A stretch of DNA of 64,000 nt, from positions 248,001 to 312,000 of the forward strand of contig NZ_FRBY01000002.1 in assembly GCF_900142735.1 (NCBI RefSeq). Reading direction: 5' to 3'. Of this stretch, positions 26,605 to 36,024 are shown piece by piece. This DNA comes from Flavobacterium saccharophilum (lineage in GTDB: Bacteria > Bacteroidota > Bacteroidia > Flavobacteriales > Flavobacteriaceae). The position numbers and the translations under genes are program-made. The first letter of the stretch is position 1. Every line of letters starts with the position of its first letter. The notes below the pieces were generated by a model that saw only the letters and a program-made list of their open reading frames with translations, was not told the origin of the DNA and ran no database searches.

Positions 26605-27090
26605 ATGCTAAACCAAGAAATTAAAAACAAAATTAATCAGTTATGGGACTTATTTTGGTCAGGAGGAATGGCAAATCCTTTAACTGCTCTTGAACAGATA
26701 TCTTATTTGCTTTTTATGAAGAGAGCAGAAGATGTAGGCATGATTAAAGATGAAAAATACAAATTGAGTATTTATACTTCTGACGAAAAATATAAAGATA
26801 ATTTACCAAATTATATGAAAGAAGTTTTTAATTATATTAAAAACTTATATTCTAAACAAGAATCCTTTACTGAAGCAATGGAAGGTGCAGAATTTAGAAT
26901 TGAAAAAACATCATTATTAAATGCGGCAATAGATTTAATCAATGAAATATACGTTGAAGCTGACAAAGAAAGAGAAAAAGGGCAATATTTTCAAGATACA
27001 TTAGGAGACTTTTATGAATTAATATTAAAACAAACTAGTGAAGCTGGAAAAAATGGGCAATTTAGGGTTCTGTCGCATCTGTCAGAATAA
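26605..27090 (+). pseudogene. hsdM: Truncated type I restriction-modification methylase subunit
   Basis: About 153 residues of HsdM N-terminal domain from the ATG at 26605. INQLWDLFWSGGMANPLTALEQISYLLFMKRAED and the later QDTLGDFYELILKQ are typical. The frame breaks at NGQF, just before where the family continues RTPRHI, exactly at the left end of the IS6 element (27066). The reading then runs eight codons into the IS and stops at 27090. All SAM-binding and catalytic motifs are missing, and no hsdS or hsdR is present, so the system is dead. An in-frame GTG at 26551 is a less likely start. Confidence 0.88.
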
Positions 27091-27838
27091 AATATAAAAA
27101 TTTAAGTAATTTAAAAATTAGCTTGCCAATTTACAGAATGATTTAAACATAGATATCTCTGGTCTAATCATCTGATTCTTTCTAAGCATATGCACAACTT
27201 CAATTCCGCTTAACGTTCGTTTGGCCGATTCAAAATTTTTAAAACCTAATCCGTTTTGTATGCGCCACTTGATGAAACGATGGTCCTGTTCGACAATATT
27301 GTTGAGATATTTACACTGTCGGATTTTAATCTTTGAGAAAAAACGTTTGTTATAGACTTTGATCGCTGCAGTATTAGAACCGCTTTTATCAATGTTTATT
27401 ACTCTTGGGCGACAATTATTACTTATTGCTTTAATTAGAAATGACTGGGCACTCATCCTCTGCCTTCTCTTAGTTAATAAGAAATCAACTGTATTGCCAG
27501 ACCTATCAACTGCCCTATATAAATAACACCATTGCCCTTTAATCTTAATATAAGTCTCGTCCATTCTCCAACTACCACTAACGTGTACTTTACGTTTCTT
27601 CATTTGCATCTCCATTAACGGGGCAAACTTATATACCCAGCGCTGAATGGTAGCATGATCAACATGAACTCCTCGCATTTTCATGATCTCTTCAACATCC
27701 CGATAACTTAATGTAAACCTAAGCTTAAAATATACTGCCTGCAATATAATAGACCTCGGATAGCAATGACCTTTCGTATTCATTTTTCGACTGGATTAAA
27801 TTCCAAAGATAAAAGTTATTCGCAAATGCGACAGAACC
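27066..27838 (-). mobile_element. IS6-family insertion sequence
   Basis: 773 bases bounded by perfect 13-bp terminal inverted repeats (GGTTCTGTCGCAT at 27066-27078 and its complement at 27826-27838), with one transposase gene on the minus strand. The 8-base flanks (CAATTTAG and TTATCTGT) do not match. There is therefore no target duplication, which suggests deletion next to the element or recombination between two copies. Confidence 0.9.
27118..27783 (-). CDS. IS6-family transposase
   Basis: 221 residues, full length. N-terminal helix-turn-helix part (LSYRDVEEIMKMRGVHVDHATIQRWVYKF) then a DDE catalytic core. Asp75 is in RMDETYIKIKG, Asp132 in INIDKSG and Glu165 in NNIVEQDH, and the last two are 33 apart as expected for the family. 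It appears intact and could be active. A relic of the same gene family is at 14843. Confidence 0.95.
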   Translation of the reverse strand: MNTKGHCYPRSIILQAVYFKLRFTLSYRDVEEIMKMRGVHVDHATIQRWVYKFAPLMEMQMKKRKVHVSGSWRMDETYIKIKGQWCYLYRAVDRSGNTVDFLLTKRRQRMSAQSFLIKAISNNCRPRVINIDKSGSNTAAIKVYNKRFFSKIKIRQCKYLNNIVEQDHRFIKWRIQNGLGFKNFESAKRTLSGIEVVHMLRKNQMIRPEISMFKSFCKLAS

Positions 27839-28109
27839 TTATCTGTCTCTACTTTAAGCACTATGATTACACCTGATAGAGCTAATTTAAGGACTGACAG
27901 GGCTATTTAAGCACAATTAGTAGTAATACCTTTGAATCTGCATAATTCCATAAATATTAATTTTAAAATTAAATAAATGTCTATAAAAGGTTAGAATTAT
28001 TAAATTCAGGTTCTTGAGGCAATGCTATTGAAGAATAATTCCTTATGTTGTATTTCCTTACTTCAATATTTGCATTTATTGAATGAAAACGTATAAACCC
28101 TGATTTTAG

Positions 28110-29240
28110 TTATATTAGCGTCAATAAATAACCAACTAAAGATCCTCCTATAACCACAAAAGCACTATTTAATTTCTTGTATCCAAATACAATTACTATA
28201 CTTGAAACTGATATCAAGATTGTTTTCCAATCTATAATTGTCTCTTTGCCCATTTCAAAACAAGTAGCTACAATTATTGCAACTGATGCTACGTTTACAG
28301 CGTCTAAAAATGAAGAAAAAAGTTTTGAATTTCGCATTATCTTTACCATTGGGTTTAGTAATGCTACAAAAACAAAGGAAGGTAAAAATATGGCGATTGT
28401 CGAGACCATTGCTCCTATTACACCATTGATTTGATAACCAATAAATGTTACCGAAGAAAAAACGGGCCCTGGTGTGAATTGCCCAACTGCAATTGCATCA
28501 ATTAATTGTTGCCTGGTTAAAAGCCCTGTGGCAACTAAATCTGTGTCAAGAAAAGCAAACAATACATAACCGCTTCCATAAAGTATTGAACCAATTTTTA
28601 GAAAAATCCAAAACAGGTTTGTATTACTTGCAGAAACTATGCTGGTATTTGCAATTTGCAACAAAGTTAATGGTAGAAAACTGCTAATCTTATTTTGCTT
28701 TCTGTTCTTTAAATATGCCAAAATTAAGGCTAAAAAACCTGCTCCAAACATTAAAAAAATCTCATTGACGCTCCATAATGAACCAAGCAAAACAAGTAAT
28801 CCGATAATTATTAGTTCTGTCGGTTTTAGCGATTTTTTTGTCAATGGAAAAATCGCACCCAAAATCACAGCAATAATGGCAGGGGTTATCCCGTAAAAAA
28901 ATGGTTGTACTGCAGGAATTTGCCCGTATTGTTTGTAGAAATAAGCAAAAATCCCTGTAATGAAAACTGCTGGCGAAATAAAACAGAGACCTGCCACTAT
29001 CAAACCCTTCCAACCACCTTTTTCGTTTCCGATGTGGATTGCAATTTCCGTGCTGTTGGGACCAGGTATTAAATTTGTAGCACCTATTAAGTCAAGAAAG
29101 TGCTCTTCGGTTAGCCATTTTCTTTTGACAACAACTTCGTTTTGCATCATTGCAATATGTGCAGCTGGTCCGCCAAAACCGATAATTCCAAGTTTTAAAA
29201 AAAGTTTGGCAATATCTTTTAAATCTGCTTTATGCTCCAT
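28110..29240 (-). CDS. chrA: Chromate transporter family protein
   Basis: 376 residues, near the length of the two-domain form. The first CHR domain has GFGGPAAHIAMMQNEVV and GPNSTEIAIHIG; the second has GSGYVLFAFL and AIAVGQFTPGPVFSSVTFIGY. About ten hydrophobic segments place it in the inner membrane. Relatives expel chromate or move other oxyanions. Its start overlaps the end of the DoxX gene by 11 bases, so the two are cotranslated. Confidence 0.92.
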   Translation of the reverse strand: MEHKADLKDIAKLFLKLGIIGFGGPAAHIAMMQNEVVVKRKWLTEEHFLDLIGATNLIPGPNSTEIAIHIGNEKGGWKGLIVAGLCFISPAVFITGIFAYFYKQYGQIPAVQPFFYGITPAIIAVILGAIFPLTKKSLKPTELIIIGLLVLLGSLWSVNEIFLMFGAGFLALILAYLKNRKQNKISSFLPLTLLQIANTSIVSASNTNLFWIFLKIGSILYGSGYVLFAFLDTDLVATGLLTRQQLIDAIAVGQFTPGPVFSSVTFIGYQINGVIGAMVSTIAIFLPSFVFVALLNPMVKIMRNSKLFSSFLDAVNVASVAIIVATCFEMGKETIIDWKTILISVSSIVIVFGYKKLNSAFVVIGGSLVGYLLTLI

Positions 29241-29661
29241 TTTTAATTAAAGTTTTGTCAGCCGACCAAAACCCACCACCATTAATCAACAGAAAAATAC
29301 TTCCCAAAAGCATTGCCCAATCGGTTCTGCTTCCGTGCATCATTTCCCAAAAACCTTTTTCTGCTAAAACTTCCGATTTAGTGGTTGCAATTGCCACTAC
29401 CATTATAATGATAAGTGGAATACTGGCTAATCTTGTTAAAAGCCCAAGTAGAACCAGAAATCCGCAAACAATTTCAAAACTTCCAACAAAATTTCCCAAA
29501 AATTCAGGCCAAGGCAAACCAATTTTTTCAAATCGTCCCGCTCCAAGTGTTTCAGTAAATATAAATTTCTGAATGCCTTCTGAAAGAAATACAACCCCAA
29601 CCATCAATCTAATTAAGATTATAGTTTTTGAATTGCCTGTAATTAATAATTGATTTTTCAT
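29230..29661 (-). CDS. DoxX family membrane protein
   Basis: 143 residues with four hydrophobic segments and the DoxX features RLMVGVVFLSEGIQKF and FVGSFEIVCGFLVLLGLLTRLA. DoxX-like proteins are small inner membrane proteins linked to respiration or oxidative stress. It is first in a two-gene unit with chrA (11-base overlap). Confidence 0.9.
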   Translation of the reverse strand: MKNQLLITGNSKTIILIRLMVGVVFLSEGIQKFIFTETLGAGRFEKIGLPWPEFLGNFVGSFEIVCGFLVLLGLLTRLASIPLIIIMVVAIATTKSEVLAEKGFWEMMHGSRTDWAMLLGSIFLLINGGGFWSADKTLIKNGA

Positions 29662-30103
29662 TTTTGTCGGTTCGATGTTGGCAAAGGTTCGCTCTTAGAT
29701 AACGCAAAACTTAATCTATAACAGCTATATAATAAAGATTATACACCTAAGAAAGCTTATTTTTACACTATTATATCCCGGCTTGCCAACAAATATATAA
29801 TTATTTTAGCAAGTTCTTTTAAAACTTTTTGGCCCTGCTTCTAATGTCCCTGCCTTTGCTATAGGTGGGATTCATACCTAAAAGTGGGTACTGAATACAC
29901 TAATAACATTCAGTGATTAAATAGAAAAGTCTGCATTCTCATGCAGACTTTTCAAAATATTTTTTTATTAATTCGTAATAATATTAAATCCCTGTATTCT
30001 TCCGCTTTCTTTAAACGGAAAGTTTCTTTTATGACTCCAGTTGAAGGATTATACTCCATAACTCCAGAGAAACCATCGGTGGTACTGTTTGATCAGAAAT
30101 AGA
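29662..30103. other. Intergenic stretch with a hairpin and a possible coding remnant
   Basis: A 12-bp stem (29925-29936 with 29941-29952) with a T-rich tail can act as a terminator. On the minus strand, about 29960-30090 reads as an open protein tail (STTDGFSGVMEYNPSTG, then KETFRLKKAEEYRDL) without a start. It may be the end of a lost gene. The rest shows nothing. Confidence 0.4.
29925..29968 (+). terminator. Terminator-like hairpin
   Basis: AAAAGTCTGCAT (29925-29936), loop TCTC, exact complement at 29941-29952, then CAAAATATTTTTTT. Convergent or orphan; no + strand gene precedes it. Confidence 0.6.
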
Positions 30104-30727
30104 TTAAGTAAAAAATGTTACTTCACCTGTAGCAATATCGTGCGATCCTCCAACAATTCCAATTTCGCCCTTTTCAATCATTTCTTTTAAGATTGGACTG
30201 CGTTCCATTATTGATTTAACGGTACGTTTAACATTTATAATTGACACATTCTCTACAAAAGCAGCATTGCCTGAATTGCGATTTTCTTTAGTCTCGGTCT
30301 CATCATCAACTGCTGGTCTTATTTTTGTCAGCAATGCTGTAAGATTACCCATTTCAACGTGATCGCATGCACCTTTTACAGCACCACATTTTGTATGGCC
30401 CAATACTACAATAATTTTTGATCCTGCAACTTTGCAGCCAAATTCCATACTTCCTAAAATGTCCTCGTTGATAATATTTCCGGCAATACGCACACTAAAA
30501 ATATCACCAAGTCCCTGGTCAAAAATTAATTCGGCAGAAGTTCGGCTGTCGATACAGCTTAGAATTACAGCAAAAGGATGCTGCCCATCTGACGTTTCAT
30601 TGGCCTGTTGTAAAAGATTACGGTTTATTTTCAGGTTGCTTACAAATCTCTGGTTTCCTTCTTTTAAAAGTTCTAAAGCCTTAGAAGGAGTTATTGCGGC
30701 CTGCATTTCTTTGGTTAACGTTTTCAT
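30104..30727 (-). CDS. Beta-carbonic anhydrase
   Basis: 207 residues. The zinc ligands Cys58, His111 and Cys114 lie in SCIDSRTS and GHTKCGAVKGA, and the Asp60/Arg62 dyad is intact, so it should interconvert CO2 and bicarbonate. NQRFVSNLKINRNLL and VRIAGNI are also typical. No signal peptide. It sits 19 bases after a bestrophin channel gene, and a bicarbonate-permeable channel would be a natural partner. Confidence 0.95.
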   Translation of the reverse strand: MKTLTKEMQAAITPSKALELLKEGNQRFVSNLKINRNLLQQANETSDGQHPFAVILSCIDSRTSAELIFDQGLGDIFSVRIAGNIINEDILGSMEFGCKVAGSKIIVVLGHTKCGAVKGACDHVEMGNLTALLTKIRPAVDDETETKENRNSGNAAFVENVSIINVKRTVKSIMERSPILKEMIEKGEIGIVGGSHDIATGEVTFFT

Positions 30728-30746
30728 TTTTTTTTCTTTTTAATGT

Positions 30747-31640
30747 TTATGATAAGTAAAATTTTTCCGGTTGTTGCGGTTTAGGTATTTCCGATTCTTT
30801 TAATAATTCTTTAATATTGATTTCAATTGTTCTTGCTATGGCTGTCATAGGAGTATCAGTAGGACGGTTTCTAAAAGGGTCCTGCATATGAGTAGCTGAT
30901 TTTTCTAAAAGAAAAAACATTGTTGAGATAGTTAATAGCAATGGGATTTCAAAATAACTTTTTATATCTCGCAAAGCAATCGATAGTGTAACAATGAAGA
31001 TATAGATAAAAAAGTGCAGAAATATTCGATAAGTTACCGGAAAAATAGTGCTTTTAATACGCTCAGCCATTCCCATAGCATTTGAAAAATTAACTAATGT
31101 ATTGTTTATTTGAATTTGTGAGAAGATGCTCAAAGATCTTTTTTCTTTCAATTCTAATATTTGAAGCGTATTTAATTGTAACAACGCTAAGGGTTTATTG
31201 CTTTGTTTTGCTATTTCTTCTAAGTCTTCATTAGAGATAAAATCCTGTAAATTCTCAATAGCATCAAGACCGCGTAGGTTCTGCCCCAGGCTATAACACC
31301 ATGCAATATGCCTGAAGGCAATTTGTCTGATTTCATGATGACTCTCTTTGGATACAAAAGACTGTAGCTGCAATACAAAACTGCGGCTATCATTTACAAT
31401 ACTTCCCCATATTTTTCGGGCTTCCCACCAACGATCATAGGACTGACTCAGTTTAAATGAAAGAATTACAGAAATAGCTGTTCCAATAAATGCCGGCACT
31501 GCGATGGGCATTACCGGAATAACATTTTCAAATTGAATAGTCAGATAATGAACTAAACCGCCGATGATTAACACGTAAAAAATTTCGTGCTTTACCTTAT
31601 TAAAAAGATAGGAAATCGGGATTTTTGTAGTGATCAACAT
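30747..31640 (-). CDS. Bestrophin family anion channel
   Basis: 297 residues. The bestrophin signature SYDRWWEARKIWGSIVNDSRSF falls near residue 65, following a hydrophobic hairpin, and the late hydrophobic pair (residues 205-240) precedes an acidic MQDPFRNRPTD stretch. It is first in a leftward pair with the carbonic anhydrase and divergent from a TetR regulator across an inverted repeat. Bicarbonate or chloride permeation is inferred from the context only. Confidence 0.9.
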   Translation of the reverse strand: MLITTKIPISYLFNKVKHEIFYVLIIGGLVHYLTIQFENVIPVMPIAVPAFIGTAISVILSFKLSQSYDRWWEARKIWGSIVNDSRSFVLQLQSFVSKESHHEIRQIAFRHIAWCYSLGQNLRGLDAIENLQDFISNEDLEEIAKQSNKPLALLQLNTLQILELKEKRSLSIFSQIQINNTLVNFSNAMGMAERIKSTIFPVTYRIFLHFFIYIFIVTLSIALRDIKSYFEIPLLLTISTMFFLLEKSATHMQDPFRNRPTDTPMTAIARTIEINIKELLKESEIPKPQQPEKFYLS

Positions 31641-31747
31641 ATCATTTACATTTATATTTTAGGTAAAAATACCAAAACTACTTCAAATAATAGTAATACT
31701 ATCATAAATAAATTATAAATGTTTTTAAAAATACAATTACTATTCAA

Positions 31748-31772
31748 TAGCAAATCTTTACTATATTTGCTA
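31748..31772 (+). promoter_or_regulatory. TetR operator candidate and promoter
   Basis: TAGCAAAT-N9-ATTTGCTA is a perfect 8-bp inverted repeat between the bestrophin and TetR genes. It contains a -7 box TATATTTG (31762-31769) for the TetR gene, 17 bases before its ATG. A repressor bound here would block the TetR promoter and, nearby, the leftward one. Confidence 0.6.
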
Positions 31773-31786
31773 AAACATTAATTGCT

Positions 31787-32458
31787 ATGGAATTTCAAAT
31801 AAAATTTGATATCAACGAAAAGATATTCTTGAGAAATCCTGAAAGCAGTGAATTAGGGAAATTAATGATCAAAAAATCAATTGACCTGATTTATGAGCTG
31901 GGTTTCGAACAATTTACCTTTAAGAAATTGGCCATAGAAATAAACAGTACCGAAGCTAGTATCTATCGATATTTTGAAAATAAGCACCGTCTTCTACTCT
32001 ATATCTTAAACTGGTATTGGTCTTATATGGAATTTTTAGTAACTTTTAAATTAGAGAATGTAACTGATAAAAAAGAAAGACTAAAAATAATTGTTAGCCT
32101 CCTTACCCATGAATTTCCGGAAAGTACCAGTCAGTTTGACTATAATAAAAAGCTGCTCAATCAAATTGTTATTGCAGAAAGCAGCAAAGTATATCTGGTC
32201 AAAGAAGTCGCAGAAATCAATAAAGATGAGGTATTTAAGCCCTACAAAGACTTATGCGGAAAGATAGCAGAAGTTATCTCAGAATATAATTCAGATTACA
32301 AATATCCAAGATCATTGAGCACTACTCTGATTGAGACTTCTCATCACCAGCAGTACTTTAGTGCCAATTTACCAAAACTTACCGACATCTCCTCAAAGGC
32401 AAACTCAGAATTTACCAATCAATTTATTGAAGATTTCTTGTTTAAGATTTTAGACTAG
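31787..32458 (+). CDS. TetR family transcriptional regulator
   Basis: 223 residues. After a lead of about 30 residues, the helix-turn-helix is LAIEINSTEASIYRYFENKHRLLLYIL, a clear TetR DNA-binding domain; the rest is a ligand/dimer domain without recognisable detail. It is divergent from bestrophin/carbonic anhydrase, with an inverted repeat between them. Confidence 0.88.
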   Translation: MEFQIKFDINEKIFLRNPESSELGKLMIKKSIDLIYELGFEQFTFKKLAIEINSTEASIYRYFENKHRLLLYILNWYWSYMEFLVTFKLENVTDKKERLKIIVSLLTHEFPESTSQFDYNKKLLNQIVIAESSKVYLVKEVAEINKDEVFKPYKDLCGKIAEVISEYNSDYKYPRSLSTTLIETSHHQQYFSANLPKLTDISSKANSEFTNQFIEDFLFKILD

Positions 32459-32641
32459 CTATTAAAACGAAAAAAAAACACTCCAATTTACCATTCGCTG
32501 TCAAAAATAAAATGACTAAATGTATCACAGTATTCTCACAAGATGAACATATTGAAAATCAGAACATAAAAAACTTGAAACCTTTTAGAGTCCGGAGAAT
32601 TAGTTTATTATTTTTTCTGACCGACGAATTTTTTACAATCT

Positions 32642-32673
32642 ATAAAAAAACGCCTTAAGGCATTTTTTTATAG
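32642..32673. terminator. Near-palindromic bidirectional terminator
   Basis: AAAAAAACGCC-TTAA-GGCATTTTTTT at 32644-32669 has A-tract and T-tract on both sides, with one mismatch. It lies between the convergent TetR gene and S41 peptidase. Confidence 0.7.
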
Positions 32674-32731
32674 ATTTTCAGCATTAAGAATCAAAAGCTT
32701 AATAGCCATTTTTAAGCTCCTACGTAAGATA

Positions 32732-33985
32732 TTATTTCATACTTTCTACTTTCTGAATCATTGCTTTTGCCGATTCTGAACCTGAGTCTAATTCTAAAGC
32801 TTTTTTATACGATTTTAATGCGTTCTCTTTATCCTGATTTGCAAAATACGCTTCACCTAAACTATCCCACGAATTGGAATCATTTGGAAATAATTTTACA
32901 TTCTCCTGAAATACAATCACTGCGTTATCACCCTGTTTATCTTGTAAAAACGCGTAACCAATTTTGTTTAATACGTTACTCTTATTCTTTTTGATTGTTT
33001 TTTTAATGGCATCTATATAGGCATAAACAAAGGCTTCTTTTCCACTAGTTACTATGTCGGGCTGAATACCTTTTGTTTCCCAGTTTGTTTTTGTAACCGG
33101 ATTAATCGGTTGTAAATAAGGTACTGATATTGTGAATTCAGTATTTAAATTAATTCTTTTCGTTCTATTAGCGCCACCTTTAGTGATTTCTCCTACTACT
33201 GTTGCCCTGTCCAAATGTTTTAATGTGTAAGTAAATGCTTCTGCCGCTGAAAAAGTGTGCTTACTGGTTAGAATATAAAGTGGCTTGTTTGTACTTCGTT
33301 TTCCGTTTACATTTTCAAACGAATATAGTTGTGTTTTTTGATTGGTTTCTCGTTCATAAAAATCACTTAATAAAACAGGTTTTTCATCAAAGAAGTAACT
33401 CGATAATAACTGCATCATACTTGGAACACCTCCTCCATTAGCACGCAGATCGATAATGATTGCGTTAGTATTGCTTAAGAAGTTCATTGTAGCTGTAACG
33501 GTTTCTTCTGCATATTTTATATCTGCAAATTGGTTTAAGTTTAAATAACCAATATTTCCGTCCAATATTTTTACCTCTTTAAATCCGTAATTAATTTCGG
33601 CCATTTGAAAAGCCATTCTTTTCTCCATTTCTAATTGCGCTTCCTGAGAAATAACATTCTTTTCCCTGGCAATATGCTCCGGTTCAAATCGAACTTTTAA
33701 ATGTAAATCTTTGCTAATACGTTGTAAATCTTCGGTTAGTATTTTAGAGAACTCAACAGGACTTGTAATTTCTTTATATTTATTAGATTTTAAATTATTA
33801 TCCAGTTCAATTGTCATTCTTTTTGACAAATCTAAATCGATATAAGATTTTTCAATATGAGTTTTTATTGCCGATACAATGGCCTTTTTCTCTTTTGTAT
33901 CCAATAGCCGTTTACTGTCTTGTGCCATTGCGTTTTGTACAATTAAAAATAGTGTCAGAAGGATCATTTTAAAATAGTTTTTCAT
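32732..33985 (-). CDS. S41 family peptidase with C-terminal TPR repeats
   Basis: 417 residues with a signal peptide (cleavage near AMAQDS), so periplasmic. The tail-specific protease-like core has IIDLRANGGGVPSMMQL and the nucleophile Ser in TFSAAEAFTYTLK, followed by VVGEITKGGA. Tetratricopeptide repeats fill residues 345-410 (NSWDSLGEAYFANQDKENALKSY). No PDZ domain is evident. It may bind or process peptides; substrates unknown. Single-gene unit. Confidence 0.9.
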   Translation of the reverse strand: MKNYFKMILLTLFLIVQNAMAQDSKRLLDTKEKKAIVSAIKTHIEKSYIDLDLSKRMTIELDNNLKSNKYKEITSPVEFSKILTEDLQRISKDLHLKVRFEPEHIAREKNVISQEAQLEMEKRMAFQMAEINYGFKEVKILDGNIGYLNLNQFADIKYAEETVTATMNFLSNTNAIIIDLRANGGGVPSMMQLLSSYFFDEKPVLLSDFYERETNQKTQLYSFENVNGKRSTNKPLYILTSKHTFSAAEAFTYTLKHLDRATVVGEITKGGANRTKRINLNTEFTISVPYLQPINPVTKTNWETKGIQPDIVTSGKEAFVYAYIDAIKKTIKKNKSNVLNKIGYAFLQDKQGDNAVIVFQENVKLFPNDSNSWDSLGEAYFANQDKENALKSYKKALELDSGSESAKAMIQKVESMK

Positions 33986-34175
33986 AATGTTTTATTTTTA
34001 AATATTTATAATTTACAGCAAACCTATCTGTAAATTAAAATGGTTTAAAACTTCTTTCATGAACCTTTAAATAGTTAGCACATACAATTAATTTGTATAA
34101 TCAAATCTAGTTGAAGTCGAAAATAGTAGTGTTTATGTTTGATTTAAGTGAATTGATGCACATTGTAGAGTAAAA

Positions 34176-34200
34176 AAGTCAATTTTTGTTAATTTTGACT
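34176..34200 (+). promoter_or_regulatory. Inverted repeat and -7-like box before the sensor kinase
   Basis: AGTCAA (34177-34182) and TTGACT (34195-34200) form an inverted repeat ending one base before the kinase start. TAATTTTG at 34190-34197 fits the -7 consensus. If used, the transcript would be nearly leaderless. Confidence 0.4.
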
Positions 34201-34201
34201 C

Positions 34202-35323
34202 ATGACTGAATTTCTTAAAAAGTACAAAGCTTTTATCTATGGATTGGTGATCCAAAGGATAATAACGGCTGTTTTGTTACATTTTCATTTTATTTACATA
34301 GATAATACCGCACTATTGTCCAACACATTGAGCTTCATTTTTAGCTGGCTACTGATCTCACTGCCAATTCATTATTTTTCATTTTTAAAACAGCATAAAG
34401 CCACTAGTTTAAAGTTACTTGTCTTGGTTGTCATTTTTTTGGCAATCATTGTAAACGATATGAATTCGAAAATAATTGATAATCCAATAACATTTGTAGG
34501 ATTAGTTGGTGTTGGATTATCTTTTTTCTCCATTATAGCACCCTCCTATTTTAAGAAGCATGGCTTGATTCTAATCGGTTTTTATGTTCTGGCCTTAGGC
34601 TATTTCTATTATATAAGGGTTTATACAAAAGATGTAAATAATTATTTTCAGCAGGAAAAAGAGATTAAAATAATCCTGACTGCTCCCTTTTTTATGTTAC
34701 TCTTTATATGGTTTTATCAGCAATGGAAATGGCTCAAAACAATTGAGTCAAAAAAAGCCAAAGCAGAGTTGTCTTTATTGAAAAGCCAAATCAATCCGCA
34801 CTTTTTTTTCAATACTTTAAATAATCTATATGGTCTAATAATAGAGAAATCTGATGATGCTCCAAATGTTGTTTTAAAATTATCTGACATAATGCGCTAT
34901 ACCATTTATATGGGAAAAGAAGATAGCATACCACTAAAGCATGAAATAGAATATTTAAAGAATTACATTGATTTACATAAAATACGATATCAAAAAAGGG
35001 TCGATATTTCTTTTAATCATGAGGGGCAAGCTGAATATAAAATTGCGCCATTACTATTTATTATTCCCTTAGAAAATGCTTTTAAGCATGGAGTAGAGCA
35101 TTTAACGGAAGATGCTTATATTCACATTAATATAAAAACTGATAATAACCTAATCTGTTTTGATATTGAGAATAACTTTGAAGCGCGGGAATCTCAAACT
35201 CCCGGTATTGGATTAAACAATTTAAAACAGCGTTTGAAACTATTATATCCTAATAAACACCAAATGAAAATTGACATTACAGATTCTATTTATAAATTAC
35301 AACTAAAAATAGAAATGACATGA
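34202..35323 (+). CDS. LytS/YehU-type sensor histidine kinase (HisKA-like His_kinase)
   Basis: 373 residues. The N-terminal 180 have about six hydrophobic segments without an extracellular domain. Then come a linker and the His_kinase domain, with the phospho-accepting His in SQINPHFFFNTLNNLYGLI (near residue 200), and a C-terminal ATPase with PLENAFKHGVEHL (N box) and GIGLNNLKQRL (G box). It should sense a membrane signal and phosphorylate the LytTR regulator whose start overlaps its stop by 4 bases. Confidence 0.93.
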   Translation: MTEFLKKYKAFIYGLVIQRIITAVLLHFHFIYIDNTALLSNTLSFIFSWLLISLPIHYFSFLKQHKATSLKLLVLVVIFLAIIVNDMNSKIIDNPITFVGLVGVGLSFFSIIAPSYFKKHGLILIGFYVLALGYFYYIRVYTKDVNNYFQQEKEIKIILTAPFFMLLFIWFYQQWKWLKTIESKKAKAELSLLKSQINPHFFFNTLNNLYGLIIEKSDDAPNVVLKLSDIMRYTIYMGKEDSIPLKHEIEYLKNYIDLHKIRYQKRVDISFNHEGQAEYKIAPLLFIIPLENAFKHGVEHLTEDAYIHINIKTDNNLICFDIENNFEARESQTPGIGLNNLKQRLKLLYPNKHQMKIDITDSIYKLQLKIEMT

Positions 35324-36024
35324 TATACTATTTAATTATAGATGATGAACCCATTGCACATCGTATTATTGAAAACTATTGCGAAAACTTGATGCATTTG
35401 GAAAAGAAAGGAAACTGTTATAATGCCTTTGAAGCTATAGAATTCTTAAATAAAAATGCAGTCGACTTGTTATTTTTAGATATCAATATGCCTAAATTAT
35501 CTGGCTTCGATTTTTTAAAAACATTACCCAATCCACCTAAAGTAATAGTGACCTCAGCCTATAAAGAATTTGCTTTAGAAGGTTATGAACTTAATGTCTC
35601 TGATTATCTTCTGAAACCATTTGGTTTTGAGCGTTTCATAAAAGCAATTAACAAAACAATTGATACTGCTCAAAATATAAAAAGTATAACAGCATTGCCA
35701 ACAAACGAAGCAGAGCCAAAAACAAATAGCTTCTTTTTAAGGGGTGATAAAAAGTACCATCAAATTCATTTTGACGATTTACTGTTTATAGAAGCTTATG
35801 GACATTATTGTAAAGTATATCTAAAAAATGACATGATTATAAGTCATCAGAAAATTTCAGATTTTGAACAGCTTCTTCCAAAATTTAATTTTATAAGAAC
35901 CCATAAATCTTTTATTGTTGCAAAAGATAAAATTAAACAGATCGAAGGTAACAGGATATTAATTGATAAATATAAAGTACCTATTGGACAAACTTATAAA
36001 GAAAACATTATGATGCTTTTATAA
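35320..36024 (+). CDS. LytTR family response regulator
   Basis: 234 residues: receiver domain with IIDDEP (acid pair), phospho-acceptor Asp in DLLFLDINMPKLSG and the switch Lys in DYLLKPFGF, then a LytTR DNA-binding domain (about residues 130-234, with DLLFIEAYGHYCKVYL and FIRTHKSFIVAKDKI). Pairs with the kinase upstream. Its end overlaps the opposing regulator's end by 6 bases. Confidence 0.95.
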   Translation: MIYYLIIDDEPIAHRIIENYCENLMHLEKKGNCYNAFEAIEFLNKNAVDLLFLDINMPKLSGFDFLKTLPNPPKVIVTSAYKEFALEGYELNVSDYLLKPFGFERFIKAINKTIDTAQNIKSITALPTNEAEPKTNSFFLRGDKKYHQIHFDDLLFIEAYGHYCKVYLKNDMIISHQKISDFEQLLPKFNFIRTHKSFIVAKDKIKQIEGNRILIDKYKVPIGQTYKENIMMLL

